DNA from: Mycobacterium sp.
GTDB taxonomy: Bacteria > Actinomycetota > Actinomycetes > Mycobacteriales > Mycobacteriaceae
DNA length: 64,000 nucleotides
Assembly (NCBI GenBank): GCA_016197405.1
Contig: JACPVR010000031.1
Coordinates: 1 to 64,000, forward strand
Reading direction: 5' to 3'
Shown here: positions 40,648-54,067 of the stretch, piece by piece
Numbering within the stretch: position 1 is the first letter of the stretch
Layout: the number at the start of each line of letters is the position of its first letter
Made by a program: the position numbers and the translations under genes
The notes under the pieces: model-generated
Seen by the model: only the letters and a program-made list of their open reading frames with translations
The model's database searches: none
What the model was told of the DNA's origin: nothing

Positions 40648-41811
40648 CTACAGATCGAGCAGAGCGTTCTCCGGATTCTCGATCAAGCCTCGCAGCTCGA
40701 CCAGAAACGCTGCCACCTGCGCGCCGTCGGCGACCCGATGATCGAAAGCACACGTCAGAGTCATGGTGGAACGCACCGCGAGCGTGCCGTCCACGACCAC
40801 CGCGCGCGGCCGCAACGATCCCATCCCGAGAATCGCTGACTCGGGATGATTGATCACCGGAACACCGTCGTCGAGACCCAGTGCACCGAAGTTCGACACC
40901 GTGAACGTCGAGCCGGTCAGTTCGGCCGGGGCCAGGGTGCCGGCGCGCGCCCGCTCGATCAGCCCGGCCACGGCATCACCGAGGGCACGGGTCGTCATGT
41001 TCTGCGCATCGCTGACCACCGGCACCAGGAGGCCGCGCGGCGCCGCGGTGGCGATGCCCAGATTTATCGCATGGTGGGTGTGCACCTGCGGACCGTCCGG
41101 CCCGTCGACCCAGGTCGAGTTCAAGATCCGGTGATGACCCAGCGCCAGCAACAACAACCGCAACGTCAACACGAACGGTGTCACGCCCAGCGTCTGGCGC
41201 AGACCGTCCAGCCGGGTGCCGTCCACCGTGACCGAAGCGTGTGCATCGGGAATCTCACTGCGCGACAATGCCATTCGCCGAGCCATCTCGGCATGCACAC
41301 CGCGCACCGGCAGCACGTCATGTCCCACGTCGCCGCGCCGCTCGTCGTGTACGCCGGCAGCGGCCAGTACCGCATCACGCGAGACCAAACCGTCGGGTCC
41401 CGGTGGTATCGCCGTCAGGTCGACGAGCAGTTCCGCCGCCAGTTTCCGGACCGCCGGTTTGGCCCGCGGACGGGTGCGTCTGCTGGTGTCGAAATCCTCG
41501 TCGGCGCCGTACCCGACCAGAACCGCCTTCCGCCCATTGCCGCCTGCGCTCGCCGCCGCAGGCATGGGCGGTTGAGTTCCATCGTCGACGCGGACCAGCA
41601 GTGACCCCACCGCCAGGACCTCGCCGACGGCTCCCCCGAGCTGGTCGATACGGCCCGCGTATGGACTGGGGATCTCCACCTCGGCCTTGGCTGTCTCCAG
41701 TGTGCACAACGTCTGGTTGAGCTCGACCACGTCACCCACCTCGACAGCCCAACTCGAAACCGTGGCGTCTTCGAGGCCTTCACCGAGGTCGGGAACCAGG
41801 AAATCGGTCAT
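40648..41811 (-). CDS. bkdC: branched-chain 2-oxoacid dehydrogenase E2 component
   Basis: Lipoyl domain [16 protein letters not shown]; catalytic [17 protein letters not shown]; operon order. Confidence 0.9.
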   Translation of the reverse strand: MTDFLVPDLGEGLEDATVSSWAVEVGDVVELNQTLCTLETAKAEVEIPSPYAGRIDQLGGAVGEVLAVGSLLVRVDDGTQPPMPAAASAGGNGRKAVLVGYGADEDFDTSRRTRPRAKPAVRKLAAELLVDLTAIPPGPDGLVSRDAVLAAAGVHDERRGDVGHDVLPVRGVHAEMARRMALSRSEIPDAHASVTVDGTRLDGLRQTLGVTPFVLTLRLLLLALGHHRILNSTWVDGPDGPQVHTHHAINLGIATAAPRGLLVPVVSDAQNMTTRALGDAVAGLIERARAGTLAPAELTGSTFTVSNFGALGLDDGVPVINHPESAILGMGSLRPRAVVVDGTLAVRSTMTLTCAFDHRVADGAQVAAFLVELRGLIENPENALLDL

Positions 41812-42845
41812 GGCATCTCCAACACGCGTTCGACGCAGTCCAGCAGCCGGTCCGGCCCGGGCAGCCACAGTTTCTCCAGCCGGGCCGGCGGATACGGTGT
41901 GTCGAAACCGCAGGCGCGCAGCACCGGTGCCTCCAGGTCGTAGAAGAGCTCCTCCTGGATTCGTGCCGCCAGACCCGACCCGTAGCCCAGGCTGCGCGGA
42001 CCTTCGTGCAGGATGACGCAGCGTCCGGTGCTGCGGATCGAGGACGCGACGGTATCGAAATCCAAGGGTGTCAGCGACCGCAGGTCGACGACTTCCAGGC
42101 TCCAACCCTGTTGCTGTTGAGCCATTTCCGCGGCCGCCAGGGCAGTGCCGACCAGTCCCCCGTAGGTCAGGACCGTGACATCCGAGCCCGCTCGGCGCAC
42201 CACGGCCTGGCCGATGGGCGCAGCGGGTGTACTGGTGTCGACGATCTCGCGGCCCCAGTAGCGACGTTTGGGTTCGAGGAATATCACCGGGTCGGGGCAC
42301 GAGATGGAATGCCGCAGCAGCCAGTACGCATCCGAGGGAGTTCCGGGCACCACGACCTTCAGCCCCGCCGTGTGCGCCCAGTACGCCTCGGTCGACTCGG
42401 AGTGGTGCTCGACGGCCCCGATTCCACCGAATGACGGGATACGAACCGTCACCTGCATTTTCACCTGACCGCGGGTGCGGGTGTGATACTTCGCGAGATG
42501 GCTGACAATCTGGTCGAACGCCGGGTAGGAGAATCCGTCGAACTGGATCTCGGGCACCGGCACGAAACCACGGAATGCCAGTCCGACGGCGATCCCGATG
42601 AGCGCCGACTCGGCCAATGGGGTGTCGAAACACCGCTCCTCGCCGAAGATCCCGGCCAGCCCGTCGGTGACCCGAAACACCCCGCCCTGGGCGGAGACAT
42701 CCTCACCGAAGACCAGCACCCGCTCGTCGATGGCCATCGCGTCGTGCAGAGCCCGGTTAATGGCGGCGACCATGGTCATCGGCTCGGCGGGCGGCTGTTC
42801 GCGAAACGGGATGACGCCACCGGGCGGTTCGGCGATCTGAGTCAT
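41808..42845 (-). CDS. bkdB: branched-chain 2-oxoacid dehydrogenase E1 beta
   Basis: [19 protein letters not shown]...[18 protein letters not shown]. Confidence 0.92.
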   Translation of the reverse strand: MTQIAEPPGGVIPFREQPPAEPMTMVAAINRALHDAMAIDERVLVFGEDVSAQGGVFRVTDGLAGIFGEERCFDTPLAESALIGIAVGLAFRGFVPVPEIQFDGFSYPAFDQIVSHLAKYHTRTRGQVKMQVTVRIPSFGGIGAVEHHSESTEAYWAHTAGLKVVVPGTPSDAYWLLRHSISCPDPVIFLEPKRRYWGREIVDTSTPAAPIGQAVVRRAGSDVTVLTYGGLVGTALAAAEMAQQQQGWSLEVVDLRSLTPLDFDTVASSIRSTGRCVILHEGPRSLGYGSGLAARIQEELFYDLEAPVLRACGFDTPYPPARLEKLWLPGPDRLLDCVERVLEMP

Positions 42846-42846
42846 C

Positions 42847-43935
42847 TCAAGCGCCCCTTTCCATTTCGGCGTGCAGCTGGCGCCGCTGCGCCTCCAGGCC
42901 GGGGGTGATCTCCTCGTAGACCGTGGTGAACACGTCGTCGATGTCCATATCGGGTGCGCCGAACACGGCGTCACGCAGATCGGTTCGCAATCGCCTGGCG
43001 TGTGCGCACACCCGGTCCTCCAGCCTTTGCGACCACAGGCCGACCCGTTCCAGATAGCTGCGATAGCGCGGGATGGGATCGAGTGCGGCCCATGTGTCGA
43101 CCTCGGCCTGCGGGCGGTATCGGGTCGGGTCGTCGGAGGTGGTATGCGGGCCGAGCCGGTAGGTCACCGCTTCGACCAGGGTGGGTCCACCGCCGGTGCG
43201 GGCGCGCTGCGCGGCCTGCGCCATCACCGCGTAACAGGCCAGCGGATCGTTGCCGTCGACCCGGATACCGGGGATGCCGTAAGCGATGGCCTTGTGCGCG
43301 ATGCTCACCGCCGCGGTCTGGCGCTGCACCGGCACCGAGATCGCCCATTGGTTGTTCTGCACGTAGAAAACACACGGCGCCCGGAACACCCCCGCCAGGT
43401 TCAGCGCCTCGTGAACGTCGCCCTCGCTGGTGGCACCATCACCGAGGAATGCCACGGTGACCGAGTCCTCACCGAGGCGCTGTGCGGCCATCGCGGCGCC
43501 GACCGCGTGCAATCCCTGCGTGCCGATCGCTATCGATATCGGTGCGACGTGCTTGGCGGTGAAATCGATTCCGCCGTGCCATGTTCCGCGCCACACCGCG
43601 CCGATGTGCGCCGGCGGGATGCCGCGCACCAGGTACACGCCCAGCTCGCGGTACTGCGGGAAGAGCCAATCGGTCTTGCGCAGACATGCCGTGGCGCCGA
43701 CCTGGGCGGCTTCCTGTCCCCGACAGGACGGAAACAACGCCAGTTCACCCTGACGCTGCAGGTTGACGAACTCCTCGTCGAGCTCGCGCGTCACGACCAT
43801 CATCTCGTAGAGCCAGCACAACGTCTCCGGCGGAAGGCCCCGGTCATAACGGGTTTCGGCGGTCGCGGTGCCATCCCGGGCGATCAGCTGCACCGGTTCG
43901 TAGTCGACCGTGGGCGAGACGGGTAGGCCTGACAT
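42847..43935 (-). CDS. bkdA: branched-chain 2-oxoacid dehydrogenase E1 alpha
   Basis: FLGDGATSEGDVHEALNLAGVFRAPCVFYVQNNQWAIS. Confidence 0.92.
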   Translation of the reverse strand: MSGLPVSPTVDYEPVQLIARDGTATAETRYDRGLPPETLCWLYEMMVVTRELDEEFVNLQRQGELALFPSCRGQEAAQVGATACLRKTDWLFPQYRELGVYLVRGIPPAHIGAVWRGTWHGGIDFTAKHVAPISIAIGTQGLHAVGAAMAAQRLGEDSVTVAFLGDGATSEGDVHEALNLAGVFRAPCVFYVQNNQWAISVPVQRQTAAVSIAHKAIAYGIPGIRVDGNDPLACYAVMAQAAQRARTGGGPTLVEAVTYRLGPHTTSDDPTRYRPQAEVDTWAALDPIPRYRSYLERVGLWSQRLEDRVCAHARRLRTDLRDAVFGAPDMDIDDVFTTVYEEITPGLEAQRRQLHAEMERGA

Positions 43936-44004
43936 CGCGCGCTCCTCCCAGCCGGGATCCCGCGTCGGTGCCGGGCGGCTGGAGGCGGCTCCAGCGCAAG
44001 CGCG

Positions 44005-44805
44005 CTACGGTGCGAGCTGAACGATCCTCTCGGCTCGCCGCAGCACAGGCGCATCCACCATTATGCCCTCGAATGCGAAAGCGCCGCGTTGCGTCGCCGC
44101 GGCGTCCAGAACGTGTCGCGCCCATTGCACCTGCTCGGGCGACGGCGCATACCCGGCGCGGATGACCGCGACTTGGCTGGGATGAATGGCAACCTTGACA
44201 TCGAACCCGACGGCGACGGCGTCGTCGACCTCGGCCCGCAGACCGTCGAGGTTCTTGATGTCGATGTACACCGAATCCAGCGCCTGCTTGCCGAACGCCT
44301 TCGCGGCGAGCAGCGAGCGCGACCGGACGTATTTGGCGACATCGCGATAGGAGTCGTCGGGGAACCGGTTCGCCGTACCGCCCAGGAACCCGAACAGGTC
44401 CTCGGCACCCCACATGACACCGACGGTGTTGGCGGCGGCAGCGGTTTCGTCCACCTTGAGCGCGCCCAACGGGGTCTCGACGATGAGCACCACTTCCAGC
44501 GGTGCCAGCGCCGTCACCTGCTCGGCACTCTCGCACTTGGGCAGCATGACGCACGTGTAGTCGGTGCGGGCCAAAGCCTGCAGGTCGAGCTGTTGTTCAC
44601 CGGAGTCGGCGGCATTGATCCTGATGACGGTCCGTGCCGGGTCCAGCGGTGTACTGACCAGGGCCTGTCTGGCCGCCGGTTTGTCACCGGCACCGTCCTC
44701 AAGATCGAGGATGACGATATCTGCTGCGGCGGCGGCCTTTTCGAACCGCTCGGGACGATCGGCCGGGCAGAACAGCCACCCGGGCCCGGCATTGTGCAGC
44801 GGCAC
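44005..44805 (-). CDS. citE: HpcH/HpaI aldolase / citrate lyase beta-like (CitE)
   Basis: LFCPADRPERFEKAAAAADIVILDLEDGAG. Confidence 0.88.
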   Translation of the reverse strand: MPLHNAGPGWLFCPADRPERFEKAAAAADIVILDLEDGAGDKPAARQALVSTPLDPARTVIRINAADSGEQQLDLQALARTDYTCVMLPKCESAEQVTALAPLEVVLIVETPLGALKVDETAAAANTVGVMWGAEDLFGFLGGTANRFPDDSYRDVAKYVRSRSLLAAKAFGKQALDSVYIDIKNLDGLRAEVDDAVAVGFDVKVAIHPSQVAVIRAGYAPSPEQVQWARHVLDAAATQRGAFAFEGIMVDAPVLRRAERIVQLAP

Positions 44806-45308
44806 TACTTCTCCTCGAAGTCTTCGCGCGCGGTGGGTGCGCACCGCACCATGGTCTTGCGGCTCGCGGTGGCCACGATATCGCCGTGCTGGTTGCGCCC
44901 GGTGTGGGCCAATGTCACGATGCCCTCGCCCGGACGACTCTTGGAGGCCCGCTTGTCGGTGACGACGGTCTCGGCGTACAGCGTGTCACCGTGAAACAGC
45001 GGTTTGGGAAAGGCGATCTCGGAGAAGCCGAGGTTGCCCACGATGGTGCCCTGGGTCAGTTGGGTGACCGACAGGCCGACCAGGGTGGACAGCGTGAACA
45101 TCGAGTTGACCAGGCGCTGGTGAAACGGCGGCTGCGTCTCGGCGAACGCCGCGTCGAGGTGCATGGCCTGGGTGTTCATCGTCAGCGTGGTGAAAAGCAC
45201 GTTGTCGGCTTCGGTCAGGGTGCGGCCAGGGGCATGTACGTAGCGCACCCCGATCTCGAACTCCTCGAACCACAGCCCGCGCTGATGGACAGTTCTCGCT
45301 CCGCTCAC
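44805..45308 (-). CDS. MaoC family dehydratase
   Basis: GRTLTEADNVLFTTLTMNTQAMHLD; PLFHGDTLYAETVV. Confidence 0.88.
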   Translation of the reverse strand: MSGARTVHQRGLWFEEFEIGVRYVHAPGRTLTEADNVLFTTLTMNTQAMHLDAAFAETQPPFHQRLVNSMFTLSTLVGLSVTQLTQGTIVGNLGFSEIAFPKPLFHGDTLYAETVVTDKRASKSRPGEGIVTLAHTGRNQHGDIVATASRKTMVRCAPTAREDFEEK

Positions 45309-46456
45309 TAGACCCCCATCTGTCGCGCGATGATCATCAGCTGCACTTCGGTTGTCCCCTCGCCGATTTCGAGGATCTTGCTGTCGCGGTAGTGCCGGGC
45401 GACGGTGTACTCGTTCATGAAACCGTAGCCGCCGTGGATCTGGGTGGCGTCGCGGGCGTTGTCCATCGCCGCCTCGCTGGCCACCAGCTTGGCCACTGCG
45501 GCCTCCTTCTTGAACGGCTTGCCCGCCAGCATCAGCGAGGCCGCGTCGTAGTACGCGGTGCGGGCGGCCTGCGCCCGGGCCTCCATACGGGCCAGTTTGA
45601 ACTCGATGGCCTGGTACTTGCCGATCGGTTGTCCGAAGGCCGAGCGCTCCTTGGCGTACTTCACGCTCTCGTCGACGCAGCCCTGCGCAGCGCCCACCGA
45701 CAATGCCGCGATGGCGATACGGCCCTCGTCGAGGATGCGCAGGAAGTTCGCATAGCCACGTCCGCGCGCACCCAGCAGGTTCTCCTCGGGCACCCGGACG
45801 TCGTCGAAACTCAATGGATGGGTGTCCGAAGCGTTCCAGCCGACCTTGTCGTAGGCGGGTTCGGCGGTGAAGCCGGCGATCGGCACCGGCACCAGGATCG
45901 AGGAGATCTCGCGCTCCCCCGTCACGGCCGTGACCGTCACCAGTCGGGTGATGTCGGTACCGGAGTTGGTGATGAACTGTTTGGAGCCGTTGATGACCCA
46001 GTGGCCGTCGTCGAGTTTCGCGGTGGTCTTGGTGGCACCGGCATCCGAACCACCACCCGCCTCGGTCAGGCCGAACGCGCCGAGGGCCTTACCGCTCGTA
46101 AGCAACGGCAGCCATTCCTGCTTCTGTGCGTCGTTGCCGAACCGGTAGACCGGCATGGCACCCAGTGACACCCCGGCCTCCAGGGTGATGGCAACACTCT
46201 GGTCGACCTTGCCCAACTCCTCGAGGGCCAGGCACAGCGCGAAGTAGTCACCCCCCATGCCGCCGTACTCCTCCGGGAACGGCAACCCGAAAAGTCCCAT
46301 ATCGGCCATACCGGCGACGACCTCGTACGGGAAGCTGTGTTCGGCATCGTGTTTGGCGGCGACGGGAGCGACGACGCCTTGGGCGAAGTCGCGGACCGTC
46401 TTGGCCAGTTGGGCGTACTCGTCGGGCAGGCTTCCGGTGGACAGATAGTCAGGCAT
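45308..46456 (-). CDS. fadE19: acyl-CoA dehydrogenase
   Basis: [29 protein letters not shown]; operon order. Confidence 0.92.
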   Translation of the reverse strand: MPDYLSTGSLPDEYAQLAKTVRDFAQGVVAPVAAKHDAEHSFPYEVVAGMADMGLFGLPFPEEYGGMGGDYFALCLALEELGKVDQSVAITLEAGVSLGAMPVYRFGNDAQKQEWLPLLTSGKALGAFGLTEAGGGSDAGATKTTAKLDDGHWVINGSKQFITNSGTDITRLVTVTAVTGEREISSILVPVPIAGFTAEPAYDKVGWNASDTHPLSFDDVRVPEENLLGARGRGYANFLRILDEGRIAIAALSVGAAQGCVDESVKYAKERSAFGQPIGKYQAIEFKLARMEARAQAARTAYYDAASLMLAGKPFKKEAAVAKLVASEAAMDNARDATQIHGGYGFMNEYTVARHYRDSKILEIGEGTTEVQLMIIARQMGV

Positions 46457-48452
46457 CGGTCTGTGCTTCCTTCTCGTCGGCTTTGATCCGGGCCAGCAGC
46501 TGGCCCACTTTGACCTGGTCGCCCACGGCGACAAGAACTTCCACCACACCGTCGACGGGTGCGGACAACGAATGCTCCATCTTCATGGCCTCGACGGCCA
46601 GCACGACGCTGCCCGCGCCGACCCGGTCACCATCTTCATTGTTGACCGCGACGACCGAGCCCGGCATCGGGCTGATGAGCTCGGCATCCCCGCTGTGGGC
46701 GTCATCGGGCCGGACCGGAGCCTCCTGGACCTCCTCCAGATGGACCACACCCGTTTCACCGGCCAGCCAGATGCGGTGGTCGGCTTCGGCCACCCGGTAG
46801 TACCGGCGGATCCCGTCGAGTTCCACCGTCAACAGCTCACCGTCGAGATCGGCTGTCATGGCGGCCTTCTGGCCGTCCTCGATACCGACGGTGGCCGCGT
46901 GCGGTGTCCCGGTGATCCGGACGTGGTCGGTGCGCTCGCCGGAGCGCAGCCGCAGGATCGTCGGTGCCGGTTCGCCCATCCGCCAGCCGGACGGCACCGT
47001 CCACAGGTCGTCGTCGGCGCCCTGCCAGGTTCTCAACCAGCGGTAGGCGGCGGCCGCAACGAACTCGTCGCGTCCGGCACCGGTGGGAACGTAATCACCG
47101 ACGCGCCGGTCGAGCAGACCGGTATCGAGTCGTCCGGCGGCCACATCGGGGTCGGCGAGCAGGAACCGCAGGAAGTCGATATTGGTCACCACCCCGAGCA
47201 CCGATGTGCCTGCCAGCGCATTGTCCAGGCCGCGCAGTGCGGCGGCGCGGTCGGCACCGTGCGCGATCACCTTGGCCAGCATGGGGTCATAGTCACTGCC
47301 GACGACGGTCCCGGCGAGTACGCCCGAATCTATCCGCACCCCTGGACCTTTCGGCTCTTCGGCGAGCAGCACATGACCACCCGTCGGCAGGAACCCGTGC
47401 GCCGGATCCTCGGCGTACACCCGGGCTTCGACGGCGTGCCCGGTGAGCTCGATATCGTCCTGCGTGGCCTGCAGCTGCTCACCCGCCGCGATCCGCACCT
47501 GCCATTCCACCAGATCCCATCCGGTGACCATCTCGGTCACCGGATGTTCGACCTGCAGGCGGGTGTTCATCTCCATGAAGAAGAACTCGTCCGGCTCGTC
47601 GGCGGAGACGATGAATTCCACCGTTCCGGCGCCCACGTAGTCGACGCTGCGGGCGGTGTCGCAGGCGGCCTTCCCGATGTGGGCACGCGTCGCGGGGTCC
47701 AGCAACGGCGACGGTGCTTCCTCGATGACCTTCTGGTGCCTGCGCTGCAGGCTGCACTCCCGCTCGCCGAGATGGATGACGTTTCCGTGCGTGTCGGCGA
47801 GCACCTGCACCTCGATATGCCTGGGCCGCAGGACGAATCGCTCCAAGAACAACGTCTCGTCACCGAATGCCGATGCGGCTTCGCGGCGGGCCGAGACCAG
47901 GGCGGCGGGCAGCTCCGCGGCGTCGTGGACCACCCGCATCCCCTTGCCGCCGCCACCTGCGGACGGCTTGACCAGAACCGGGAACCCGACCTCGGCGGCA
48001 CCGGTAAGGAGATCCTGATCGGTCAAGCCGGGGCGCGATATTCCGGGAACCACCGGCACCCCGGACTTCGACACCGTCGCCTTGGCGGTGATCTTGTCAC
48101 CCATGGTGGCGATGGCCGCGGCGGGCGGACCGATGAAGACGATGCCGGCCTCGGCCAGCGCTGCGGCGAATTCGGCGTTCTCGGAGAGGAACCCGTATCC
48201 GGGGTGCACTGCCTGGGCCCCGGTGCGCACCGCGGCGTCGACGACGGCGGCGATGTTCAGGTAACTCTGCCGCGCCGGTGCAGGACCGAGCAGCACCGCG
48301 GTGTCGGCCTCGGCGACATGACGGGCGCCGGCGTCGGCCTCGCTGTAGACCGCCACCGAGCGGATCCCGAGCCGGCGCAGGGTACGGATGACGCGGACGG
48401 CGATCTCGCCGCGGTTGGCAATCAGGACGGTGTGGAAAAGCTGTGCGGTCAT
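46449..48452 (-). CDS. accA1: biotin-dependent acyl-CoA carboxylase alpha chain
   Basis: [19 protein letters not shown], biotin-carboxyl site EAMKMEH. Confidence 0.93.
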   Translation of the reverse strand: MTAQLFHTVLIANRGEIAVRVIRTLRRLGIRSVAVYSEADAGARHVAEADTAVLLGPAPARQSYLNIAAVVDAAVRTGAQAVHPGYGFLSENAEFAAALAEAGIVFIGPPAAAIATMGDKITAKATVSKSGVPVVPGISRPGLTDQDLLTGAAEVGFPVLVKPSAGGGGKGMRVVHDAAELPAALVSARREAASAFGDETLFLERFVLRPRHIEVQVLADTHGNVIHLGERECSLQRRHQKVIEEAPSPLLDPATRAHIGKAACDTARSVDYVGAGTVEFIVSADEPDEFFFMEMNTRLQVEHPVTEMVTGWDLVEWQVRIAAGEQLQATQDDIELTGHAVEARVYAEDPAHGFLPTGGHVLLAEEPKGPGVRIDSGVLAGTVVGSDYDPMLAKVIAHGADRAAALRGLDNALAGTSVLGVVTNIDFLRFLLADPDVAAGRLDTGLLDRRVGDYVPTGAGRDEFVAAAAYRWLRTWQGADDDLWTVPSGWRMGEPAPTILRLRSGERTDHVRITGTPHAATVGIEDGQKAAMTADLDGELLTVELDGIRRYYRVAEADHRIWLAGETGVVHLEEVQEAPVRPDDAHSGDAELISPMPGSVVAVNNEDGDRVGAGSVVLAVEAMKMEHSLSAPVDGVVEVLVAVGDQVKVGQLLARIKADEKEAQTDA

Positions 48453-48457
48453 GGTCA

Positions 48458-50071
<1,614 letters not shown>

Positions 50072-50108
50072 GTGTCCAGAAGTCTTCTGCGACGGGAGAG
50101 AACCCGCG

Positions 50109-50732
50109 ATGTCCGTATCCGCCCAGCCCGACGCCGACGGACCGGCTCCATCCCGGCGCAGCCGGCTCAAATCGGATCGGCGCTCGCTGTTGCTGGCCGC
50201 CGCCGAACGGCAGTTCGCCGAACGTGGCTTCCTGGCGGTCCGGCTCGAAGACATCGGCGCCGCCGCAGATGTCAGCGGCCCGGCGATCTACCGGCACTTC
50301 CCCAACAAAGAGGCCCTACTCGTGGAACTGCTGGTGGAGATCAGCACGCGGCTGCTTTCCGGCGGACGGGCCGTCGTCGACGCGGCAGCCGATCCCGCGG
50401 CCGCACTCGACGGGCTGGTCGACTTTCATCTGGACTTCACCCTGGGCGAGCCCGACCTGATCCGGATCCAGGACCGCGACCTCGACCAACTGCCGGCTGT
50501 CGCCCTGCGGCAGGTCCGTCGCAGCCAGCGCCAGTATGTCGAGATCTGGGTTCACGTGTTGCGCGAACTGACACCCGGTCTGGACGAGGCCGACGCCCGG
50601 CTCAAGGCCCACGCCGCCTTCGGACTGCTCAACTCGACCCCGTACAGCACGAAGCCGGCCGGTGGTAAACCGGCCGGCTCGCGCTCGCGTTCGTTGCTGC
50701 GGGCGATGGCTATCGCCGCGCTGCGAAGTTAG
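50109..50732 (+). CDS. bkaR: TetR family regulator of branched-chain oxoacid operon (BkaR-like)
   Basis: RSLLLAAAERQFAERGFLAVRLEDIGAAADVSGPAIYRHFPNKEALLVELL; divergent from accD1. Confidence 0.85.
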   Translation: MSVSAQPDADGPAPSRRSRLKSDRRSLLLAAAERQFAERGFLAVRLEDIGAAADVSGPAIYRHFPNKEALLVELLVEISTRLLSGGRAVVDAAADPAAALDGLVDFHLDFTLGEPDLIRIQDRDLDQLPAVALRQVRRSQRQYVEIWVHVLRELTPGLDEADARLKAHAAFGLLNSTPYSTKPAGGKPAGSRSRSLLRAMAIAALRS

Positions 50733-50733
50733 G

Positions 50734-50889
50734 TCAGTACCAGACTTTTCGGCCACCGATCGGACGACCGATCGAGCCGAGGACCCAGAACACCGCGCCG
50801 ATGACCAGCAGGATGATTCCGATGGTCCACAGCACATTGATGTGCAGGACGAAGCCGAGGATGAGCAGGATGGCTCCCAAGACAATCAT
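50734..50889 (-). CDS. 51-aa DUF6131-like membrane protein (absent from ORF track)
   Basis: Hand translation MIVLGAILLILGFVLHINVLWTIGIILLVIGAVFWVLGSIGRPIGGRKVWY*. Confidence 0.8.
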   Translation of the reverse strand: MIVLGAILLILGFVLHINVLWTIGIILLVIGAVFWVLGSIGRPIGGRKVWY

Positions 50890-50933
50890 GATGACTCCAT
50901 TCAACTGAATTTGAATTTACTTGCCGGACTTAT

Positions 50934-51143
50934 CTATTGGCTTGGCTGCGGCAGCCTGCAGTTTTCAACCTTCGGATTGACGCCTGCGTAGTTGAGCGGT
51001 CCGACCACGACCGTCAGGGCGATGGTTCCCGCAGTGGCACAGTTGGTTTGGGCATTCTCGAAGTACCCGCGCTGAAAAGCCGCGAATGCTCCGACCAACA
51101 GCCACACGAGCACGATGACACCGAGCAATCCACCGCGTCGCAT
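50934..51143 (-). CDS. small membrane protein
   Basis: MRRGGLLGVIVLVWLLVGAFAAFQRGYF. Confidence 0.7.
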   Translation of the reverse strand: MRRGGLLGVIVLVWLLVGAFAAFQRGYFENAQTNCATAGTIALTVVVGPLNYAGVNPKVENCRLPQPSQ

Positions 51144-51234
51144 AATGGCCTCCATTTCCGTAACGCCGTCTGGCGGACAGAGGCTTACCCCGGAGACAAT
51201 TTTTGAAACATCGGCAGTGCCGGGCCGACCCAGG

Positions 51235-53130
51235 CTAGGACCGGTGCGCCGAGAAAGCCGTGCTCAGCCAATCGCGGATGGCAACCGCCAGTTCGGCCCG
51301 ATTCTCCCGCCGGGCGATCTCATGGCCGTCGTCCTCGAAGATCAGGTAGCGCACCTGGCGGCCGCGTTCCCGGAGCGCCTCCGCCATCTGAGCGGACTCG
51401 CTGACCGGCACATTGGTGTCGTTGCCGCCGTGCACCAGCAGCAGCGGCGCGGTCAGGGCGTCGACACGCAGCAGCGGCGACAGCTGATCGAGCAGCTCAC
51501 GATCGGCGACCGGATGCCCGTACTTGGGGTGCGCGGCCGCGGCGATCCAAGCCTCGGTATTGCGGTAGAAGGTGTTCAGATCGCTCATCCCGCACACGCT
51601 GACACCCGCCGCGAACAGTTCCGGGTGGAAGGTCAGCGCTGCCAGTGTCAGATAGCCGCCGTAGGACCAACCGCCGCAACCGATCCGGGCGGGGTCGGCG
51701 AATCCGCCTGCCACCAGATACTTCACACAGTCGGCCACGTCGTCGATGGCGGCGAACCGCTTCTCCCGGTCGTCGGCATGCATGAAACTGCGGCCGAATC
51801 CGCCCGATCCGCGCACATTGGGAGCGAACACCGTGATGCCCGCGTCGACCAGTAGCGGGAAGACCTCGCTGTACCCGGGTCGAGACTGTCCTTCCGGGCC
51901 GCCGTGCAGATAGATCAACGCACCGATGCGCTCCACATCGCGTGGTGGCTCGTACAGCCAGCCGGTAAACCGCAGACCATCGCGCGCGGTGACGGTCTGC
52001 AAAGTGGGCGCCTCGGCCCGCGGGCCCGATGTGGGCACCCGGTCGACGGGCTCCCACTCCCAGGTCCTGGTGTCAACCAGTTCGACGGTGCGCGGTTGCG
52101 ACGGGCCTTCCACGGTCATCGCCACCATGGAACCGCCGGCGCTGATCGACAACTCCCCGGCGACCATGTCGGGCAGTTCTATGGGCTCCGAGAGCGTCGC
52201 ATCGACGAAGTTCATCACCTGTAATTCACTGCAGCCATTGATATTCCACAGGATCGCCACCGTCGAGAGGTCATCGCTGACGACGAACTCGTCGAGCTCG
52301 TAGCCGGGCCGCTCGGCGACCACCCGGTAGACGACGCCCTCCTCGGTGATGGTCACCTCGAGCAGCCGGGCATGGTCGCTGCCGTTGTCACTGCGGATCA
52401 ATGCGCGCACGAAACCGGGACCGAATCCCAACTCATCGGACTGGCCGTATTCACCGATGGGGTGGTACAGCGCCGTGCTCTCACCGTCGGGGCCGGTCCG
52501 CAGGCGGCGTGGCGCGTGATCGTCGAGAATGACACCTTCATCGGTGGTCGACCCGGGATCATAAGGAAGCAAGGCGATTTCGGTCTGCCGGTGCAGCAGC
52601 AGGAGTTGCCGGTGTCCGCGCGGACCGACACGGATCAACGAGGCACCCGACCACGAGTCGACGAGGCGGCCCGCCGAACGGCGGTCCAGCACGACGCTGG
52701 CTCCGGTTGCCGGATCGATCAGACAGGACACACCCACGCCGTCGGCGCCGGTGAGGATGGCTGCCACCTGGGTGCCGTCCCAGCCGATCAGTTCGGCGGT
52801 GCCCTCATGCTGGACGGCCGGGTCGACCGCGTCGACCCGACGCGCCGCGCGATCGTCGGGGTCGGTGGTGACCACCCAGATCTGGGTGCGCGACCCGCCG
52901 TCCGGTGCCACTTCACAGGCCAGCCAGTGGCCGTCGGCCGAGTGCATGACCCGCGTCACCGGACCGTGGACGGGTAATTCCACATCACGCGACGAGCTGG
53001 CCCGCCACCCCCGCAGGAAGCGTTGTACGGCACGAGGATAACCACCGTCATCGACGATATGAGCGAATGCCGTGGCATCCGGGGACAACGAGGCGCCGTA
53101 GATCGCACGCACCTGCGGCGTCATCGACAC
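51235..53130 (-). CDS. S9 family prolyl oligopeptidase-like peptidase
   Basis: YLHGGPEGQSRPGYSEVFPLL, GCGGWSYGGYLTLAAL, LLVHGGNDTNVPVSES. Confidence 0.9.
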   Translation of the reverse strand: MSMTPQVRAIYGASLSPDATAFAHIVDDGGYPRAVQRFLRGWRASSSRDVELPVHGPVTRVMHSADGHWLACEVAPDGGSRTQIWVVTTDPDDRAARRVDAVDPAVQHEGTAELIGWDGTQVAAILTGADGVGVSCLIDPATGASVVLDRRSAGRLVDSWSGASLIRVGPRGHRQLLLLHRQTEIALLPYDPGSTTDEGVILDDHAPRRLRTGPDGESTALYHPIGEYGQSDELGFGPGFVRALIRSDNGSDHARLLEVTITEEGVVYRVVAERPGYELDEFVVSDDLSTVAILWNINGCSELQVMNFVDATLSEPIELPDMVAGELSISAGGSMVAMTVEGPSQPRTVELVDTRTWEWEPVDRVPTSGPRAEAPTLQTVTARDGLRFTGWLYEPPRDVERIGALIYLHGGPEGQSRPGYSEVFPLLVDAGITVFAPNVRGSGGFGRSFMHADDREKRFAAIDDVADCVKYLVAGGFADPARIGCGGWSYGGYLTLAALTFHPELFAAGVSVCGMSDLNTFYRNTEAWIAAAAHPKYGHPVADRELLDQLSPLLRVDALTAPLLLVHGGNDTNVPVSESAQMAEALRERGRQVRYLIFEDDGHEIARRENRAELAVAIRDWLSTAFSAHRS

Positions 53131-53278
53131 CTCTTCCTGTTCACCGTGTTGCTCTCAGTGTTGCCCAGACCGTATTCCCCGGATGATCGGTGCTGTACAC
53201 AGGCCATTTCAGAATTCGATTCGGCCCGCGCCGACCAGTACCGCCGCGCCGCAGGTAGCCTGCAGGGATGAGGTGGAC

Positions 53279-54067
53279 ATGAGCGATCCACGTCGCCCAC
53301 AGGAGCCCGACCCCAATCGGCCCCAATGGTCGCAGCCGACCGAACGATTCGGCAACCCGTATCAGCCGGTCGATCCGGCGTACGCGGGTCAGTACAGCTA
53401 CCCCAGCTATATCCCGGGGTCGGCTGACAACCCGACCGAGGCGCTGCCGCCGTACTGGACGCAGACCCAGTACGCACAACAGCAGCAGCCGGTACCGCCG
53501 AACCCGCCGCCACCCGGGCCGCCCAAATCACCGCGCTGGTTGTGGCTGGTCGCCGGGTCGGCAGTGCTGCTGGTCGTCGGCCTGGTGGTCGCATTGGTCA
53601 TCGCCAACGGCGCCACCCGCGACGAGACCGTCGTCGCTCCCCTGCCGCCCATGCCCGAACCGTCCGAGACCACATCACCGCCCACCACGAGCCGCGAACC
53701 GACCACCACGACAACACCCGCGCCGACGACCACCAGCCGGTCACCGCAGACGACATCTCCCGGTGTAGTTCCGCCGACGACACCAACGACGGAGTCCGGC
53801 GCCACCGAAGACGTGGTCTACACCGTCAACGGCGCGGGCCGGGCCATCAGCATCACCTACATCGACACCGGTGGTGTGCTGCAGATGGAGTTCAACGTCG
53901 TGCTGCCGTGGCGCCGCGAGGTCAGCCTGTCCCCGACCACCGCCAAGGCCGCCAGCGTCACGGTGATCAACGTCGGCCGAGATGTCACCTGCAGTGTCGC
54001 CGTCAACGGATCTCAATTGCAGCAGCGCACCGGCAGTGGCCTGACGATCTGCTCCTCGGCCGGCTAA
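53279..54067 (+). CDS. proline/threonine-rich membrane protein (Rv2507-like), MmpS-type C-terminus
   Basis: Pro-rich N-term, TM WLWLVAGSAVLLVVGLVVALVIA, Thr-rich linker. Confidence 0.8.
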   Translation: MSDPRRPQEPDPNRPQWSQPTERFGNPYQPVDPAYAGQYSYPSYIPGSADNPTEALPPYWTQTQYAQQQQPVPPNPPPPGPPKSPRWLWLVAGSAVLLVVGLVVALVIANGATRDETVVAPLPPMPEPSETTSPPTTSREPTTTTTPAPTTTSRSPQTTSPGVVPPTTPTTESGATEDVVYTVNGAGRAISITYIDTGGVLQMEFNVVLPWRREVSLSPTTAKAASVTVINVGRDVTCSVAVNGSQLQQRTGSGLTICSSAG